Shown one piece after another: positions 1 through 10,163 of a stretch of 64,000 nt of DNA; position 1 is the stretch's first letter; every line of letters starts with the position of its first letter. A program made the translations under genes and the position numbers. The DNA is from Bryobacteraceae bacterium (GTDB lineage: Bacteria > Acidobacteriota > Terriglobia > Bryobacterales > Bryobacteraceae), in assembly GCA_025055455.1 (NCBI GenBank), contig JANWXD010000011.1, forward strand, positions 38,799 through 102,798, written 5' to 3'. Under the pieces are notes generated by a model, which was given only the letters and a program-made list of their open reading frames with translations, was not told where the DNA came from and made no database searches.

Positions 1-75
1 GGCGGTGAGCACGCCGGTGATCCGCATGAGGGCGCCGGGTTTGTTCTCGACCAGCAGCGAAATCACTTGCAGCAT
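1..75 (-). CDS. ilvN: Acetolactate synthase small (regulatory) subunit, N-terminal fragment
   Basis: Only the first 25 codons lie inside the window; the gene continues off the left edge. The visible product begins MLQVISLLVENKPGALMRIT, which is the start of the ACT domain typical of IlvN (hydrophobic strand, then N-K-P-G-A/V-L). IlvN binds branched-chain amino acids and confers feedback inhibition on the catalytic subunit IlvB. The start lies 11 nt after the ilvB stop on the same strand and is preceded by GGGAG, so ilvB and ilvN are almost certainly cotranscribed and share the upstream attenuator. The identity is strong from context plus motif; nothing can be said about the C-terminal half. 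Confidence 0.88.
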   Translation of the reverse strand, partial: MLQVISLLVENKPGALMRITGVLTA

Positions 76-86
76 GGCTCGCTCCC

Positions 87-1817
87 TTATTTCGGCACCG
101 GCACGGGCTGGGGCGGGCCCAGCACCATTTCGTTGATGGCGCCTCCGGCGGGCACCATCGGGTAGACGTTCTCGTAGGGTGAAACCCGGATGTTGAGCAG
201 GTAGGGCCCCGGTTCCTCGACCGCCTCCTCCAGCGCGCGCGCCAGCTCACCGGGCCGTTCTACGGTGCGCCCCTTGAAGCCGTACGCCGCCGCCAGCTTC
301 TCGGCATCGGGGAAGCAGTCCAGCTCCACCGCACAGAGCCGGTTGTTGTAAAACAGCTCCTGCCACTGGCGCACCATACCCAGATAGCCATTGTTCACCA
401 CGACGATCTTGATCGGCAGGCCGTAGCTGGCGATCGTGGACAGCTCCGGCACCGACATCTGAAAGCCGCCGTCGCCGAGCACGGCGAAAACCAGCTTGTC
501 GGGGCGCGCCAACTGGGCGCCGATGGCGGCCGGAAGGCCGAACCCCATGGCACCTAAACCGCCCGAGCAGATCCAGTGCCGCGGTTCGCTGAAGCGGATG
601 AATTGCGCCGCCCACATCTGATGCTGCCCCACATCCGCGGTGACGATCGCCTTGCCGCCGGAAAGCCGGTCAATTTCCACCATGACGTGCTGGGGCTTGA
701 TTTCGCTGTCCGAGAACGCCGGGACTAGGGGATGCTCCTGCTGCCAGGCGCGGATCTGCCGCCACCAGGCGCGCCGCGCCGCCGCCTTGCGTTCTCCCAA
801 CTCCGGCTCGAGCTCCCGCAGCAAAGGATTCAACTTTTGCAGAACGCGCTTCACGTCGCCCACGATGGGCAGGTCGGCGGCCCGGTTCTTCCCGATCTCG
901 GAGGGGTCGATGTCCACGTGGATCACCTTGGCGTGAGGGGCAAACGAGGACAGGCGCCCCGTGACGCGGTCATCGAAGCGGACGCCAAGAGCGATCAACA
1001 GATCGGTCGAGTACATGCCCATGTTGGCCGCATAGCTGCCATGCATGCCGGGCATGCTGATGAAATTAGGATGGTCGCCGGGCAGCGCGCCCAAACCCAT
1101 GAGCGTGCACACGGCCGGAGCGTCGATGATCTCCACCAGTTCCCGCAACTCGGCCGCAGCCCCCGCGGCCACAATCCCGCCGCCGGCGTACACCATGGGC
1201 CGCTCGGCCTCCCAAATCATTTGCGCCGCGCGGCGAATCTGCCCCGCATGGCCCTCGGTGTAGACTTTGTAGCCGGGCAGGTGGATCGAAGACACCGGAT
1301 GGTAGTGGCCTTGGCCCTGAAAAACATCCTTTGGGATATCCACCAGCACCGGGCCTGGCCGGCCCGTCGAAGCCAGATAGAAGGCTTCGTGGATGATCTG
1401 AGGCAGCTCCTTCAAGTTCTTCACCAGGTAGTTGTGTTTGGTGCAAGAGCGGGTGATTCCGAAGGTATCGGCTTCCTGGAAGGCATCGCTGCCGATCAGC
1501 TTCGTCGACACCTGCCCCGTAATCGCCACGATCGGAATGGAGTCCATCAACGCGTCCACTAGTCCCGTGACTAGATTGGTGGCCCCGGGGCCGGAGGTAG
1601 CGCAGCAAACCCCGACTTTCCCCGTGGCCCGGGCGTAGCCCTCGGCAGCAAACGCCGCATTCTGCTCATGCCGTACGAGCACGTGCCGAATCGGGTGGTC
1701 GTACATCGCATCGTAAAAAGGCAGCGTGACGCCGCCTGGATAGCCAAACAGGCATTCCACCCCCTCGCGCACCAAACACTCGAGCAACATTCGAGCGCCA
1801 TTCATCAACACCGCCAT
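87..1817 (-). CDS. ilvB: Acetolactate synthase large (catalytic) subunit
   Basis: The 576-residue product is the ThDP- and FAD-dependent enzyme that makes acetolactate or acetohydroxybutyrate, the first shared step of valine, leucine and isoleucine synthesis, in the cytoplasm. Visible marks are the GYPGG segment (residues 25-29), the catalytic Glu51 in RHEQNAAFAAEGYARATG, SGPGATNL near residues 75-82, and the C-terminal ThDP-binding GDGGFQMS...NNGYLGMVRQWQ block. Length is normal for the family. The ATG at 1817 is preceded by a good GGAGGTGAGG ribosome site about 8 nt upstream. It is first in an ilvBN operon, 77 nt downstream of a terminator hairpin that forms part of a leader-peptide attenuator. 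Confidence 0.96.
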   Translation of the reverse strand: MAVLMNGARMLLECLVREGVECLFGYPGGVTLPFYDAMYDHPIRHVLVRHEQNAAFAAEGYARATGKVGVCCATSGPGATNLVTGLVDALMDSIPIVAITGQVSTKLIGSDAFQEADTFGITRSCTKHNYLVKNLKELPQIIHEAFYLASTGRPGPVLVDIPKDVFQGQGHYHPVSSIHLPGYKVYTEGHAGQIRRAAQMIWEAERPMVYAGGGIVAAGAAAELRELVEIIDAPAVCTLMGLGALPGDHPNFISMPGMHGSYAANMGMYSTDLLIALGVRFDDRVTGRLSSFAPHAKVIHVDIDPSEIGKNRAADLPIVGDVKRVLQKLNPLLRELEPELGERKAAARRAWWRQIRAWQQEHPLVPAFSDSEIKPQHVMVEIDRLSGGKAIVTADVGQHQMWAAQFIRFSEPRHWICSGGLGAMGFGLPAAIGAQLARPDKLVFAVLGDGGFQMSVPELSTIASYGLPIKIVVVNNGYLGMVRQWQELFYNNRLCAVELDCFPDAEKLAAAYGFKGRTVERPGELARALEEAVEEPGPYLLNIRVSPYENVYPMVPAGGAINEMVLGPPQPVPVPK

Positions 1818-1893
1818 ACCGACACCTCACCTCCGGGTCTTCCAACGACGCCCGGCCAAGCCTCGCTGGGCCGCGCGCACGCATTTGCATACG

Positions 1894-1931
1894 AAAAAAG
1901 GCCACCGTCGGATCCGACCCCGCCGATGGCC
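1894..1931 (-). terminator. Attenuator terminator hairpin of the ilvBN leader
   Basis: On the minus strand an 8-bp stem, GGCCATCG pairing with CGGTGGCC (one U-G pair), encloses a GC-rich loop and is followed directly by six T residues, the form of an intrinsic terminator. It sits between the leader ORF and ilvB, so it would stop transcription before the structural genes. Its loop and ascending side contain the strand that can instead pair with the leader stop-codon region, which makes the structure conditional. Confidence 0.86.
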
Positions 1932-1964
1932 TCCCGAATTCCCGAACCATCGAGCGGGGTCAGA
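1913..1964 (-). promoter_or_regulatory. Antiterminator pairing of the ilvBN attenuator
   Basis: The minus-strand segment TCTGACCCCGC (1964-1954), which contains the leader stop codon, is complementary over 11 nt (one U-G pair) to GCGGGGTCGGA (1923-1913) inside the terminator. Formation of this helix excludes the terminator. A third, protective arrangement is also present: GGGGTCA (1977-1971), within the last leader codons, pairs perfectly with TGACCCC (1962-1956). This is the 1:2, 2:3, 3:4 geometry of ribosome-mediated attenuation. The pairings are read directly; the switching behaviour is inferred. Confidence 0.8.
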
Positions 1965-2055
1965 CTACGGTGACCCCGACAAGAATGATAATGAGTACGA
2001 TTACGGAAACAGGCCAGCCACCCCACAGAACCGCCAACCCAGCATGAAGTGTCAT
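1960..2055 (-). CDS. ilvBN leader peptide (31 aa, branched-chain-amino-acid-rich)
   Basis: A 31-codon ORF starts MTLHAGLAVLWGGWP and ends VSVIVLIIILVGVTVV, then TGA. Of the last 14 residues, 12 are Val, Ile or Leu, including an unbroken VIVLIIILV run. This is the hallmark of an ilv leader peptide: charged tRNA levels for the pathway's own products are sensed by the translating ribosome. The ORF lies between a good sigma-70-type promoter and the terminator hairpin, and its stop codon lies inside the antiterminator strand. Its ribosome site is weak (GAGTA). It is not a stand-alone protein. No other reading frame or strand here shows comparable logic. Confidence 0.87.
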   Translation of the reverse strand: MTLHAGLAVLWGGWPVSVIVLIIILVGVTVV

Positions 2056-2094
2056 TGCGCTGTGACTACTCGTGGCCGGCACGTTCAGAACGCT

Positions 2095-2123
2095 ATTGTA
2101 TGTCAAAAGAACCAGAAATGCAA
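2095..2123 (-). promoter_or_regulatory. Sigma-70-type promoter of the ilv leader/ilvBN operon
   Basis: On the minus strand TTGCAT (2123-2118), a 17-nt spacer, then TACAAT (2100-2095). Transcription would start near 2088, about 33 nt before the leader ATG. The region is noticeably AT-rich against the surroundings, and it lies directly behind the end of the neighbouring protease gene. Confidence 0.7.
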
Positions 2124-2177
2124 TAAGCGACATGCATAAGAAATTCTAATTGACACATTTGAGACGCCCCACTCGAG

Positions 2178-4727
2178 CTACGGCGAGCGGATCGGGATCA
2201 AGAACGGTGGGCTGAGGCGGTCCTCGATGCGAACGGTGACGGGGACCGAGTCACCTGGCTTGATGTCCCCGCTCAAAACGATCTCGACGAAGTGCACGGA
2301 GGGATCCGTGGTGGCGAGTCGCACACTCGTGGGCCGATGTGGCACCCCGGCGACGCTGACCGTGACAGCGTCAGGGGAAACCGTGGAGCCCGGTGCGGCA
2401 AGCGTGAATACCGCCAAGATGATGGCCTGACCGGGCACCGCCGGCTCCGCCGTGGTTACCGGAACGCCGTCTGGCTTCGTCACGGCGACGATCACTGGCG
2501 GTGGCAAATCGATCGGCACGACAAAGGGCGGTAGCAGAATCCCACCGATCCGAAGCCTGGCGACCGTCGGTCCCACCGGCAATCCTCCCGGAACCTCGAA
2601 CAAGATTCCCTCCTCGGATACGCGGAGTACTCGAGCCGCCTGTTCGTTCAAACTCAAGCTGAGATCCTCGGGTCGCAGGTTCGCCGGAAAACCCGAGACC
2701 CGCAGAAGCGCCTGGCCCCCCGAGTAAATGCTGGGGAGCCCCGTCGCAGGGTTAGCCGGCGAGGGATCCGGTACAGGCACGCCCACCCGAGCCGGTTCGA
2801 TCTGAAACCCGTTCACCTGGCGAGCGATTTCGAATCCGGTCACCGCGGTCGGCGAAACGGATCCGGGACGGGCCGAAGGAGAAATCCACACATTGGCCCA
2901 AAGCCGATTGGGGCTCAGCACCCAAGTCCTCCGAGCGACGACATCCGTACTGCCGAACCCCAACAACGTCTGGCCTTGAGAAAAGTTGGTGTTCTCCCCC
3001 TGGATTTCGACCATGGCTACGGAGCCACTTGGCAGGGAAGCAGGCGTAATGGATATGCTCGGTGGATCCGCCGGAGCGTAGGTGTACACAGGCGGGCTCG
3101 GAGCGTCCAGAAAAAGCGACGTCTGGCCGTCCGGATTCAGCGCGGTCACAATGGCCCGATGTCCCGGGGCGCCCTGGGGCGGTTGAACGAGAATGGTCCC
3201 TGCGTCTTTGTCGAAGGCGAGAATCGTGGCCGGCAGCCCGTCGAAAAGGATGCGAGTCTGCTCGGTGAAGCCGGAGCCGGCAAGCGACACGGCGGTGCGT
3301 CCCCGGTCAAGCACCAGCGGCGATACGGTTCGGATGGAAGGAGGCGGAGACGCCACTACATTCAATCCGGCGGGCAGCACGTAGAGCTCACTGTCTCGCG
3401 TGAAGATCAAGTGCCGCGGGCCAATACCCGAAAACGGAGTGAACTGAAAACTCACTTGAAGGAAGTCCGGAGCTGGTGGGTAGGGGCGAATGCCGTCCGG
3501 CAGCACGAACGCCGAGCCTCCCATCACCGAAGCCTGTAAGCCCGGAGCCACGCTGCCGCGAACTGTCAGTCCCTGGCCCGACGCCACCAGGAAGTTCCGC
3601 GGGCCGTTCAAGTTAAGGAAAGCGGGCTTGACCGCCACGTTGCCCGGAAAACTATAAGTGCTCACTCCATACAGCGTCAGGGGTCCGCGGGGAACCACCT
3701 GGAAGTCCAAACCCTCCCGCGTGCCTCCGGCCGTAACGTCAATGACGGCGGCCCGGAGCAGATCCCCCGTTCCGGGATAAAACTGCGCTTGAAACAGCGG
3801 GCCGGGAGGAAAGCGCCGCCCGTCTAGGCCCGTCGGGAGCACAATATCATCCGGGCCGAGCTCCGGTTGGAGTGCCGGCGGCAAAGGATGCACGTACAGG
3901 TAATAGCGACCGGGCGGGATTCCGGCGATGTGGTAGTAGCCGTCCGGGTCGGTCAAGGCCGCCACAGAGGCCCCACCGGGGGACAGCGCCATGACCGAGG
4001 CCAGGTGCACGCCGACGCCGTTCATCGTCACGCGGCCGCGGATCGCTCCAAATCGCAAGGCAAATTCCGCGTTCGGGTACAGCGAGGAAATTCCAGCGAT
4101 GTCGTCCTCCGCCAGAGGCTTGGCGCGGGTGGTGGCCCGCGTGATGTAGGTGGACATGACGCTGGAGCTCTGCGTGTGCTGCAACCCCAGGGCGTGGCCC
4201 ATCTCATGGACCATGGTGAGGAAGAAGGCATCGCTGTGACTGGGTCGGCTCGACAGGTCCTTCGGAAGCACCACTACAGAACGCAGAATCGGAACGAAGG
4301 CCCCTTCTCCCTCACCGGTCATCTCGGCCCGCACCGTGGGGCCGCCCAGAGCCACGAGCCCTGGGGGCAGTTCATCGAAAACCACTTCGATTCGAGGATG
4401 GTTGTGCGGCGTGCCCGGTTCGGAAAAACCGCCGAACGCTAGGCGCAGCTCGGAAGTCGGAACTTGGCTCCAGGTTTGTGCGGCCAGACGGAGCTGGCTG
4501 AGCAAGGAAGCCAGGCTGTCTCCGGGCGCCATTTGCTCCGGTCCCCGGCTGGACACGAAGAACTGCACGGTTCGGTTGGGCAGGGACCTGAGATCGAACC
4601 TTTCGGGGACCGGAGCAAATGGCCCCGTCGCGCTCCGGTAGTGCAGAAAGTGATAGTGACCGAAAACGGTCCCGGCGAGGACTGCCATGGCCGTAGCGAG
4701 ACGCAGGAGGGTTTTGCCGCCGCCCAT
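2178..4727 (-). CDS. Secreted matrixin-like zinc metalloprotease with CarbopepD and IPT/TIG domains
   Basis: The 849-residue protein begins with a signal peptide (MGGGKTLLRLATAMAVLAGTVFG). A metzincin zinc site HEMGHALGLQH spans residues 174-184, followed by the Met-turn SVMS at about 189-192, so the N-terminal 215 residues form a matrixin (M10-type) protease. Next comes a carboxypeptidase-regulatory-like strand region (GRVTMNGVGVHLASVMAL...DGYYHIAGIPPGRYYL). The rest is Pro- and Gly-rich with IPT/TIG-like repeats (SIRTVSPLVLDRGRTAVSLAG and similar), suited to cell-surface adhesion. It lies 9 nt downstream of a small secreted protein on the same strand and is probably cotranscribed with it. 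Substrate unknown. Confidence 0.82.
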   Translation of the reverse strand: MGGGKTLLRLATAMAVLAGTVFGHYHFLHYRSATGPFAPVPERFDLRSLPNRTVQFFVSSRGPEQMAPGDSLASLLSQLRLAAQTWSQVPTSELRLAFGGFSEPGTPHNHPRIEVVFDELPPGLVALGGPTVRAEMTGEGEGAFVPILRSVVVLPKDLSSRPSHSDAFFLTMVHEMGHALGLQHTQSSSVMSTYITRATTRAKPLAEDDIAGISSLYPNAEFALRFGAIRGRVTMNGVGVHLASVMALSPGGASVAALTDPDGYYHIAGIPPGRYYLYVHPLPPALQPELGPDDIVLPTGLDGRRFPPGPLFQAQFYPGTGDLLRAAVIDVTAGGTREGLDFQVVPRGPLTLYGVSTYSFPGNVAVKPAFLNLNGPRNFLVASGQGLTVRGSVAPGLQASVMGGSAFVLPDGIRPYPPAPDFLQVSFQFTPFSGIGPRHLIFTRDSELYVLPAGLNVVASPPPSIRTVSPLVLDRGRTAVSLAGSGFTEQTRILFDGLPATILAFDKDAGTILVQPPQGAPGHRAIVTALNPDGQTSLFLDAPSPPVYTYAPADPPSISITPASLPSGSVAMVEIQGENTNFSQGQTLLGFGSTDVVARRTWVLSPNRLWANVWISPSARPGSVSPTAVTGFEIARQVNGFQIEPARVGVPVPDPSPANPATGLPSIYSGGQALLRVSGFPANLRPEDLSLSLNEQAARVLRVSEEGILFEVPGGLPVGPTVARLRIGGILLPPFVVPIDLPPPVIVAVTKPDGVPVTTAEPAVPGQAIILAVFTLAAPGSTVSPDAVTVSVAGVPHRPTSVRLATTDPSVHFVEIVLSGDIKPGDSVPVTVRIEDRLSPPFLIPIRSP

Positions 4728-4736
4728 TCCGCGCTC

Positions 4737-5276
4737 CTACTTGGCGCCTCCCGAGGAGGCCACCACTCGAGCCCGCAGGTCGGCCAAACGCCACCGCACG
4801 GATCCGTCGGAAACCAACTTGCCCGAACTTGGGTCGAGCATCAACGCTTTTGAAGCGGGCCGTGAGGCCACCTCGGCACCGTTTGCCTCCTTCGTGACAG
4901 CAAACAGTCCTTGAGACAGTCCCAAGACGTGAGTCACGCCGCTGCGCCCCGTCCAGAGGAACAGCACGTACTCGTCGCCCGGTTGCATCTGCGGCGCGCC
5001 GGAGAAGGTTTGGCGTAACCCTCCCGCCACCCCTCCCGGAACGACAACGTCAATTCGAGACACATCGGGGCCTTTCCACCGCTCCAACACATCCACGGTC
5101 CAGTGCGTGTAGATGAGCGAACCGTGGAAGGTCGCCCGGGGCGAATGCACCCGCCCGCGCACGACGGCAGTGGATTTTTCGATGAGCTCGTCGAGGGAGA
5201 GCCGCTCCAAGGTCGCCGCTGAGAGGAGCGTGACGAACCCGCTGGCGGCTACCCAACTGGCGCGAATCAGGCGCAT
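4737..5276 (-). CDS. Small secreted protein paired with the matrixin-like protease
   Basis: The 179-residue product has a likely signal peptide (MRLIRASWVAASGFVTLLSAATLE) and a compact beta-rich body containing STAVVRGRVHSPRA and EYVLFLWTGRSGVTHVLG. I do not recognise a named catalytic family. The region EKSTAVVRGRV...THWTVDVLERWKG resembles a group of uncharacterised secreted proteins often found directly before matrixin-like genes in Acidobacteria and Planctomycetes; this is from memory and not verified. It ends 9 nt before the protease gene, which suggests a shared transcript and a linked role, for example as a chaperone, inhibitor or cofactor. That role is speculative. Confidence 0.65.
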   Translation of the reverse strand: MRLIRASWVAASGFVTLLSAATLERLSLDELIEKSTAVVRGRVHSPRATFHGSLIYTHWTVDVLERWKGPDVSRIDVVVPGGVAGGLRQTFSGAPQMQPGDEYVLFLWTGRSGVTHVLGLSQGLFAVTKEANGAEVASRPASKALMLDPSSGKLVSDGSVRWRLADLRARVVASSGGAK

Positions 5277-5394
5277 GGCCCGCTTCGAGAAGGCCGCAAT
5301 TTCATTTCCACTCTATTACGTTGATTTGCCGGGACTTATCGACTTGCCCGCCGATGCCATGTGGCGGCATGACACAAGCTGTGGGAGCTGCGCC

Positions 5395-6549
<1,155 letters not shown>

Positions 6550-6593
6550 TTCGCCCTCAGCTCCTTGTTCGTGCTAGTGGTCGTGACAGGAAC

Positions 6594-7649
6594 CTATTCG
6601 CGCCAGCCGTGGGCCGCGCGCACCGCGGCCATCGTGGCCAGGATCTTGTTCCACGTCTCCTGCCGGAGCATAACGTCATTGGGAAACATGCAGCCGTCCC
6701 AGCAGATGTGCCGGAAGGCTTTCGTCAGCGCCCCGCTTTCGTCCCGCAGCCAGTGGCCGGCATCGCGCACGATGTCCAGTTTGCCGTTGGGGTCATCCGG
6801 AAGGCAGTGTCGGCCGGTCTTGTCGTGCGTGCCCGCCCCTTTGACGGTGGCGTCGTTTTGGGCCACGTGGAAATCGATGGTCCACGGGCGGAGCGCAGCG
6901 GTCAGCTCGCGCAGCGCCTGTTGGAGGCGCTCGGTCTGGCTCCAGTCGAAATCCTCGGGCAGGATGCGATCCTCGGGGGCGTTGTAGCCCAGCGTGAACA
7001 ACAGGGTGTGCGCCATGTCGGCCTGAAAGCCCAGCGTCTGGCGGCGGTCCACCCGTTCGAGCAGCTCCACCACCTTGCGCCAGCTGTGCATACCGCCCCA
7101 GCAGATCTCGCCTTCGGCCGCCAGGCGCTCGCCATGGTCTTCGGCGATCGTGCAGGCTTCGCGGAACGTCGCCACCAGCCGCTCGGTGTTGCCCTTCGGG
7201 TCCTTAAGCCACTCCTCGGGACTGGCGGCTGAATCGATGCGGACGATCCCGTAGGGACGGACGCCGAGTTCCCGCAGGCGCTGGCCGATCCGGCAGGCCT
7301 TGCGCACCTGGGTGAGGAACCGCTGGCGCTCCTCCTGGCTGCCCATGGCGGACCCGCCGCCCGTGGGCGGCCAGACGGGCGCCACCAGGGAGCCCGCCAC
7401 GAAGTCGAAGCCGCGCAACTTGTCGGCCAGCCGCTTGAGCTCGTCGTCGCTCGCGTCGATCGAGATGTGCGGCTCGTACAGGAACAGGTCCACGCCTTCG
7501 AAGCGCACGCCATCGGCTCGGGCCTCCGCCGTGAGGCGGAGCATCGTGTCCAGGTCAATGGGCGGTTCCGAGTCCGGGCCCTTGCCCACCAGCCCGGGCC
7601 ACATGGCGTTATGCAGTTTCGGATAGTTGTTGCTTGCCGCGTCAGCCAT
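6594..7649 (-). CDS. TIM-barrel protein of the sugar phosphate isomerase/epimerase (xylose isomerase-like) type
   Basis: The 351-residue product has scattered metal-ligand-like acidic and His residues of an AP-endonuclease-2/xylose-isomerase-like barrel: [44 protein letters not shown] and [24 protein letters not shown]. Proteins of this fold isomerise or epimerise sugars and often sit beside Gfo/Idh/MocA dehydrogenases, as here. Cytoplasmic; no signal sequence. The start at 7649 is the only ATG before conserved sequence, though no strong ribosome site precedes it. It is divergent from the pdxR-like gene, with an 84-nt shared intergenic space containing a perfect palindrome. Confidence 0.78.
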   Translation of the reverse strand: MADAASNNYPKLHNAMWPGLVGKGPDSEPPIDLDTMLRLTAEARADGVRFEGVDLFLYEPHISIDASDDELKRLADKLRGFDFVAGSLVAPVWPPTGGGSAMGSQEERQRFLTQVRKACRIGQRLRELGVRPYGIVRIDSAASPEEWLKDPKGNTERLVATFREACTIAEDHGERLAAEGEICWGGMHSWRKVVELLERVDRRQTLGFQADMAHTLLFTLGYNAPEDRILPEDFDWSQTERLQQALRELTAALRPWTIDFHVAQNDATVKGAGTHDKTGRHCLPDDPNGKLDIVRDAGHWLRDESGALTKAFRHICWDGCMFPNDVMLRQETWNKILATMAAVRAAHGWRE

Positions 7650-7657
7650 GCCGTCTG

Positions 7658-7670
7658 TGCCTCAGAGGCA
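7658..7670. promoter_or_regulatory. Palindrome between the divergent isomerase and pdxR-like genes
   Basis: TGCCTC-A-GAGGCA is a perfect 13-nt palindrome in the 84-nt divergent spacer, followed on the plus strand by TATAAC. It could be an operator for the MocR/PdxR-like regulator encoded just downstream, or for another regulator. MocR boxes are more often direct repeats, so the assignment is tentative. Confidence 0.3.
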
Positions 7671-7733
7671 GCATATAACGCACCCGGGGCCAGTGCAAGG
7701 CGGGCGGGACTGGTTGCGGCTGAGCCATCCAAT

Positions 7734-9236
7734 ATGGTACGCTTGGCTGCTGCCATGTGGGGGGCCCTCCGTCTGGATCCCGGCGCCGAGACGCCGCTGT
7801 ACCGGCAACTGGCTTCCCAAATCCGGGAACTGATCCGCGCCGGGCGCCTGGCTAGCGGCGACCGCCTGCCGGCCACGCGGGAACTGGCGGCGCGGCTCGG
7901 CCTGAATCGTTCGACCGTCAACGCCGCCTATGCGCTGCTGGAATCCGAGGGCCTCATTCAGGGCCACGTGGGCCGGGGCAGCTTCGTGCTGGCTCGCCTG
8001 CCAGCGCGAGGCGTGGACTGGGCGGGACTGCTCGAGCCGGCCGCGCGGCTCAGCCGGCTGGCTGGGTTCCCAGCAGGCGAACCGACGGGCGTGATCAGCT
8101 TCGCCACTTCCCGTCCGGACGAGAGCCTGTTCCCCCTCGAGGAGTTCCGCGCCACCTGCCGCGAAGTGGTCGACAGCGCTCAGGCCCGCGAGCTGCTGCA
8201 GCTCGGCTCGCCGTCCGGCTATGGCCCGTTGCGGGAGTACTTGCTAGCGGAGGCGCGCCGCGAAGGCGTCGCCCGCTCCGGCGACGACATCCTGATCACC
8301 AACGGCTGCCAGCAGGCGCTGGATCTGTTGCAGCGCGTTCTAGCCCCGGCGGGGGAGACGGTCGCGCTCGAGGAGCCGGCTTCGCCAGGACTGCGGAGCC
8401 TCTTCCTGCGGGCCGGCGTGCGCCTGGTGGGCGTTCCCATCGGCGACGACGGCCTCGAGCTCAGCCAGTTGGAACGGATCCTCAAAGTGGAGCGCCCCCG
8501 CCTGCTCGTGCTGACGCCGAATTTTCAGAATCCGACGGGATTGAGCCTCAGCCGGGAGGCGCGTCACACGGTTGCAGAGCTCGTGCGGGCCGCTGGCGCC
8601 GTGCTCGTCGAAAACGACATTTATGGCGAATTACGTTACAGCGGTGCGCCGGCGCCCACGCTCAAGCAATTGGACGAAAGCGGCGACACCGTCCTCGTAC
8701 GCAGCTTTTCCAAAATCGCCTTTCCCGGCTTGCGCGTGGGTTGGCTGATCGGGCCCCGGGCGCTGGTGGCGCGCCTGGCGGAAGCCAAACAATGGACCGA
8801 TCTGCACACCGATCAACTTTCCCAGGCCGTGCTGCTGCGCTTTGCGGTTTCCGGTCGGTTGGCCCGGCACCGGGAGCGTGTGCGGGCCGCCGGCAGCGAG
8901 CGGCTCGCAGTGGTGCTGGCTGCCTGCCGCAAGCATCTTCCTCCCGGGACCTTCTGGACGCGGCCGCAAGGGGGAATGAATCTTTGGGTGCGGCTGCCGG
9001 AGCCCCTGGATGCTGCCGAGTTGTTGCCGCGCGCGCGGCAGGAACAGGTAACCTATCTGCCCGGCAAATTTTTCGAAGTTTCCCGCCCGCAGGGCAACGG
9101 CTTGCGCATCAGTTTCGCCGCCGTGGCGCCCGCGGCGATCCGCACGGGCATCGCCGTGCTGGGACGAATTTTTCAGGCAGAGATGGACCGCGCTCGGGCC
9201 GCCGGCCGCCTCAACGCGGCGCCCGCGCTGGTCTGA
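7734..9236 (+). CDS. pdxR: MocR/PdxR-type transcriptional regulator (GntR HTH + PLP aminotransferase-like domain)
   Basis: The 500-residue protein has an N-terminal GntR winged helix ([41 protein letters not shown]) and a type-I aminotransferase-like domain with [32 protein letters not shown] and the PLP lysine in [16 protein letters not shown]. Members regulate genes after binding PLP or amines; PdxR members activate pdxST. Here pdxS starts only 14 nt downstream, so the symbol is based on context. The ATG at 7734 was chosen, but an in-frame ATG at 7755 is equally possible. Longer in-frame extensions overlap the divergent gene and are unlikely. Confidence 0.87.
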   Translation: MVRLAAAMWGALRLDPGAETPLYRQLASQIRELIRAGRLASGDRLPATRELAARLGLNRSTVNAAYALLESEGLIQGHVGRGSFVLARLPARGVDWAGLLEPAARLSRLAGFPAGEPTGVISFATSRPDESLFPLEEFRATCREVVDSAQARELLQLGSPSGYGPLREYLLAEARREGVARSGDDILITNGCQQALDLLQRVLAPAGETVALEEPASPGLRSLFLRAGVRLVGVPIGDDGLELSQLERILKVERPRLLVLTPNFQNPTGLSLSREARHTVAELVRAAGAVLVENDIYGELRYSGAPAPTLKQLDESGDTVLVRSFSKIAFPGLRVGWLIGPRALVARLAEAKQWTDLHTDQLSQAVLLRFAVSGRLARHRERVRAAGSERLAVVLAACRKHLPPGTFWTRPQGGMNLWVRLPEPLDAAELLPRARQEQVTYLPGKFFEVSRPQGNGLRISFAAVAPAAIRTGIAVLGRIFQAEMDRARAAGRLNAAPALV

Positions 9237-9250
9237 AACAGGGAGGAGCA

Positions 9251-10138
9251 ATGAGGTATCTGGATGAGGAGTTCCGCGTCAAAGTCGGACTAGCGGAGAT
9301 GCTCAAAGGGGGCGTCATCATGGACGTGACCAACGCCGAGCAGGCCGTGATCGCCGAAAAGGCGGGCGCCGCCGCCGTCATGGCCCTCGAGCGCGTGCCG
9401 GCCGACATCCGCAAGGAGGGCGGCGTGGCACGCATGGCGCCTGTCCGCAAGATCCGGGAAATTATGGAGGCGGTGAGCATTCCGGTCATGGCCAAGTGCC
9501 GCATCGGCCACTTCGTCGAGGCACGGATCTTGGAGGCTCTCGAAGTGGACTACATCGACGAAAGCGAAGTGCTCACGCCCGCCGACGAGGAGCACCATGT
9601 GGACAAGCGCGCCTTCCGCGTCCCATTCGTCTGCGGGGCGCGCAACCTGGGTGAGGCGCTGCGGCGCATCGCCGAAGGCGCCGCCATGATCCGCACCAAA
9701 GGCGAGGCCGGCTCCGGCAACGTGGTCGAGGCCGTGCGGCACATGCGCGCTATCCAGCGGGAGATCCGCCAGCTGACAGTGCTGGGCAAGGAGGAGCTCG
9801 CCGCCGAAGCCAAGCGCCTCCAGGCCCCGCTCGAGCTGGTCGAATACGTGGCCGAACATGGCAAGCTCCCGGTGCCGAACTTCTCCGCCGGCGGGATCGC
9901 CACGCCCGCCGACGCCGCCCTGGTGATGCAGCTCGGCGCCGAGGCGGTCTTTGTCGGTTCGGGAATCTTCAAGTCGGAGGATCCGGAGGCCCGGGCGCGA
10001 GCGATCGTGAAAGCCGTGACCTACTACAACGATCCGCAGAAGCTGCTGGAGGCCAGCGAGGAGCTCGGCATGGGCATGCCCGGTCTGGACGTTTCCAAGC
10101 TCCAAGAGTCGGAGCTGCTGCAAACGCGCGGCTGGTGA
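9251..10138 (+). CDS. pdxS: Pyridoxal 5'-phosphate synthase, synthase subunit
   Basis: The 295-residue cytoplasmic enzyme combines ribose 5-phosphate, glyceraldehyde 3-phosphate and ammonia from PdxT to make PLP directly (deoxyxylulose-independent pathway). The family signatures are all present: [13 protein letters not shown] near residues 18-30, [19 protein letters not shown], the catalytic lysine in [29 protein letters not shown], and [19 protein letters not shown]. It starts at ATG 9251 with GGGAGGAG 5 nt upstream; a longer in-frame reading back to 8741 would overlap the regulator gene and lacks family similarity. It lies between the pdxR-like gene and pdxT, probably in one operon. Confidence 0.97.
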   Translation: MRYLDEEFRVKVGLAEMLKGGVIMDVTNAEQAVIAEKAGAAAVMALERVPADIRKEGGVARMAPVRKIREIMEAVSIPVMAKCRIGHFVEARILEALEVDYIDESEVLTPADEEHHVDKRAFRVPFVCGARNLGEALRRIAEGAAMIRTKGEAGSGNVVEAVRHMRAIQREIRQLTVLGKEELAAEAKRLQAPLELVEYVAEHGKLPVPNFSAGGIATPADAALVMQLGAEAVFVGSGIFKSEDPEARARAIVKAVTYYNDPQKLLEASEELGMGMPGLDVSKLQESELLQTRGW

Positions 10139-10163
10139 CATCCCCGCAAGACTGAGAACCGCC

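Noticed and set aside
1805..2026. 73-codon minus-strand frame overlapping the ilv leader region
   Set aside because: It runs through the terminator and the ilvB start and has no family features; the shorter leader ORF in another frame explains the region.
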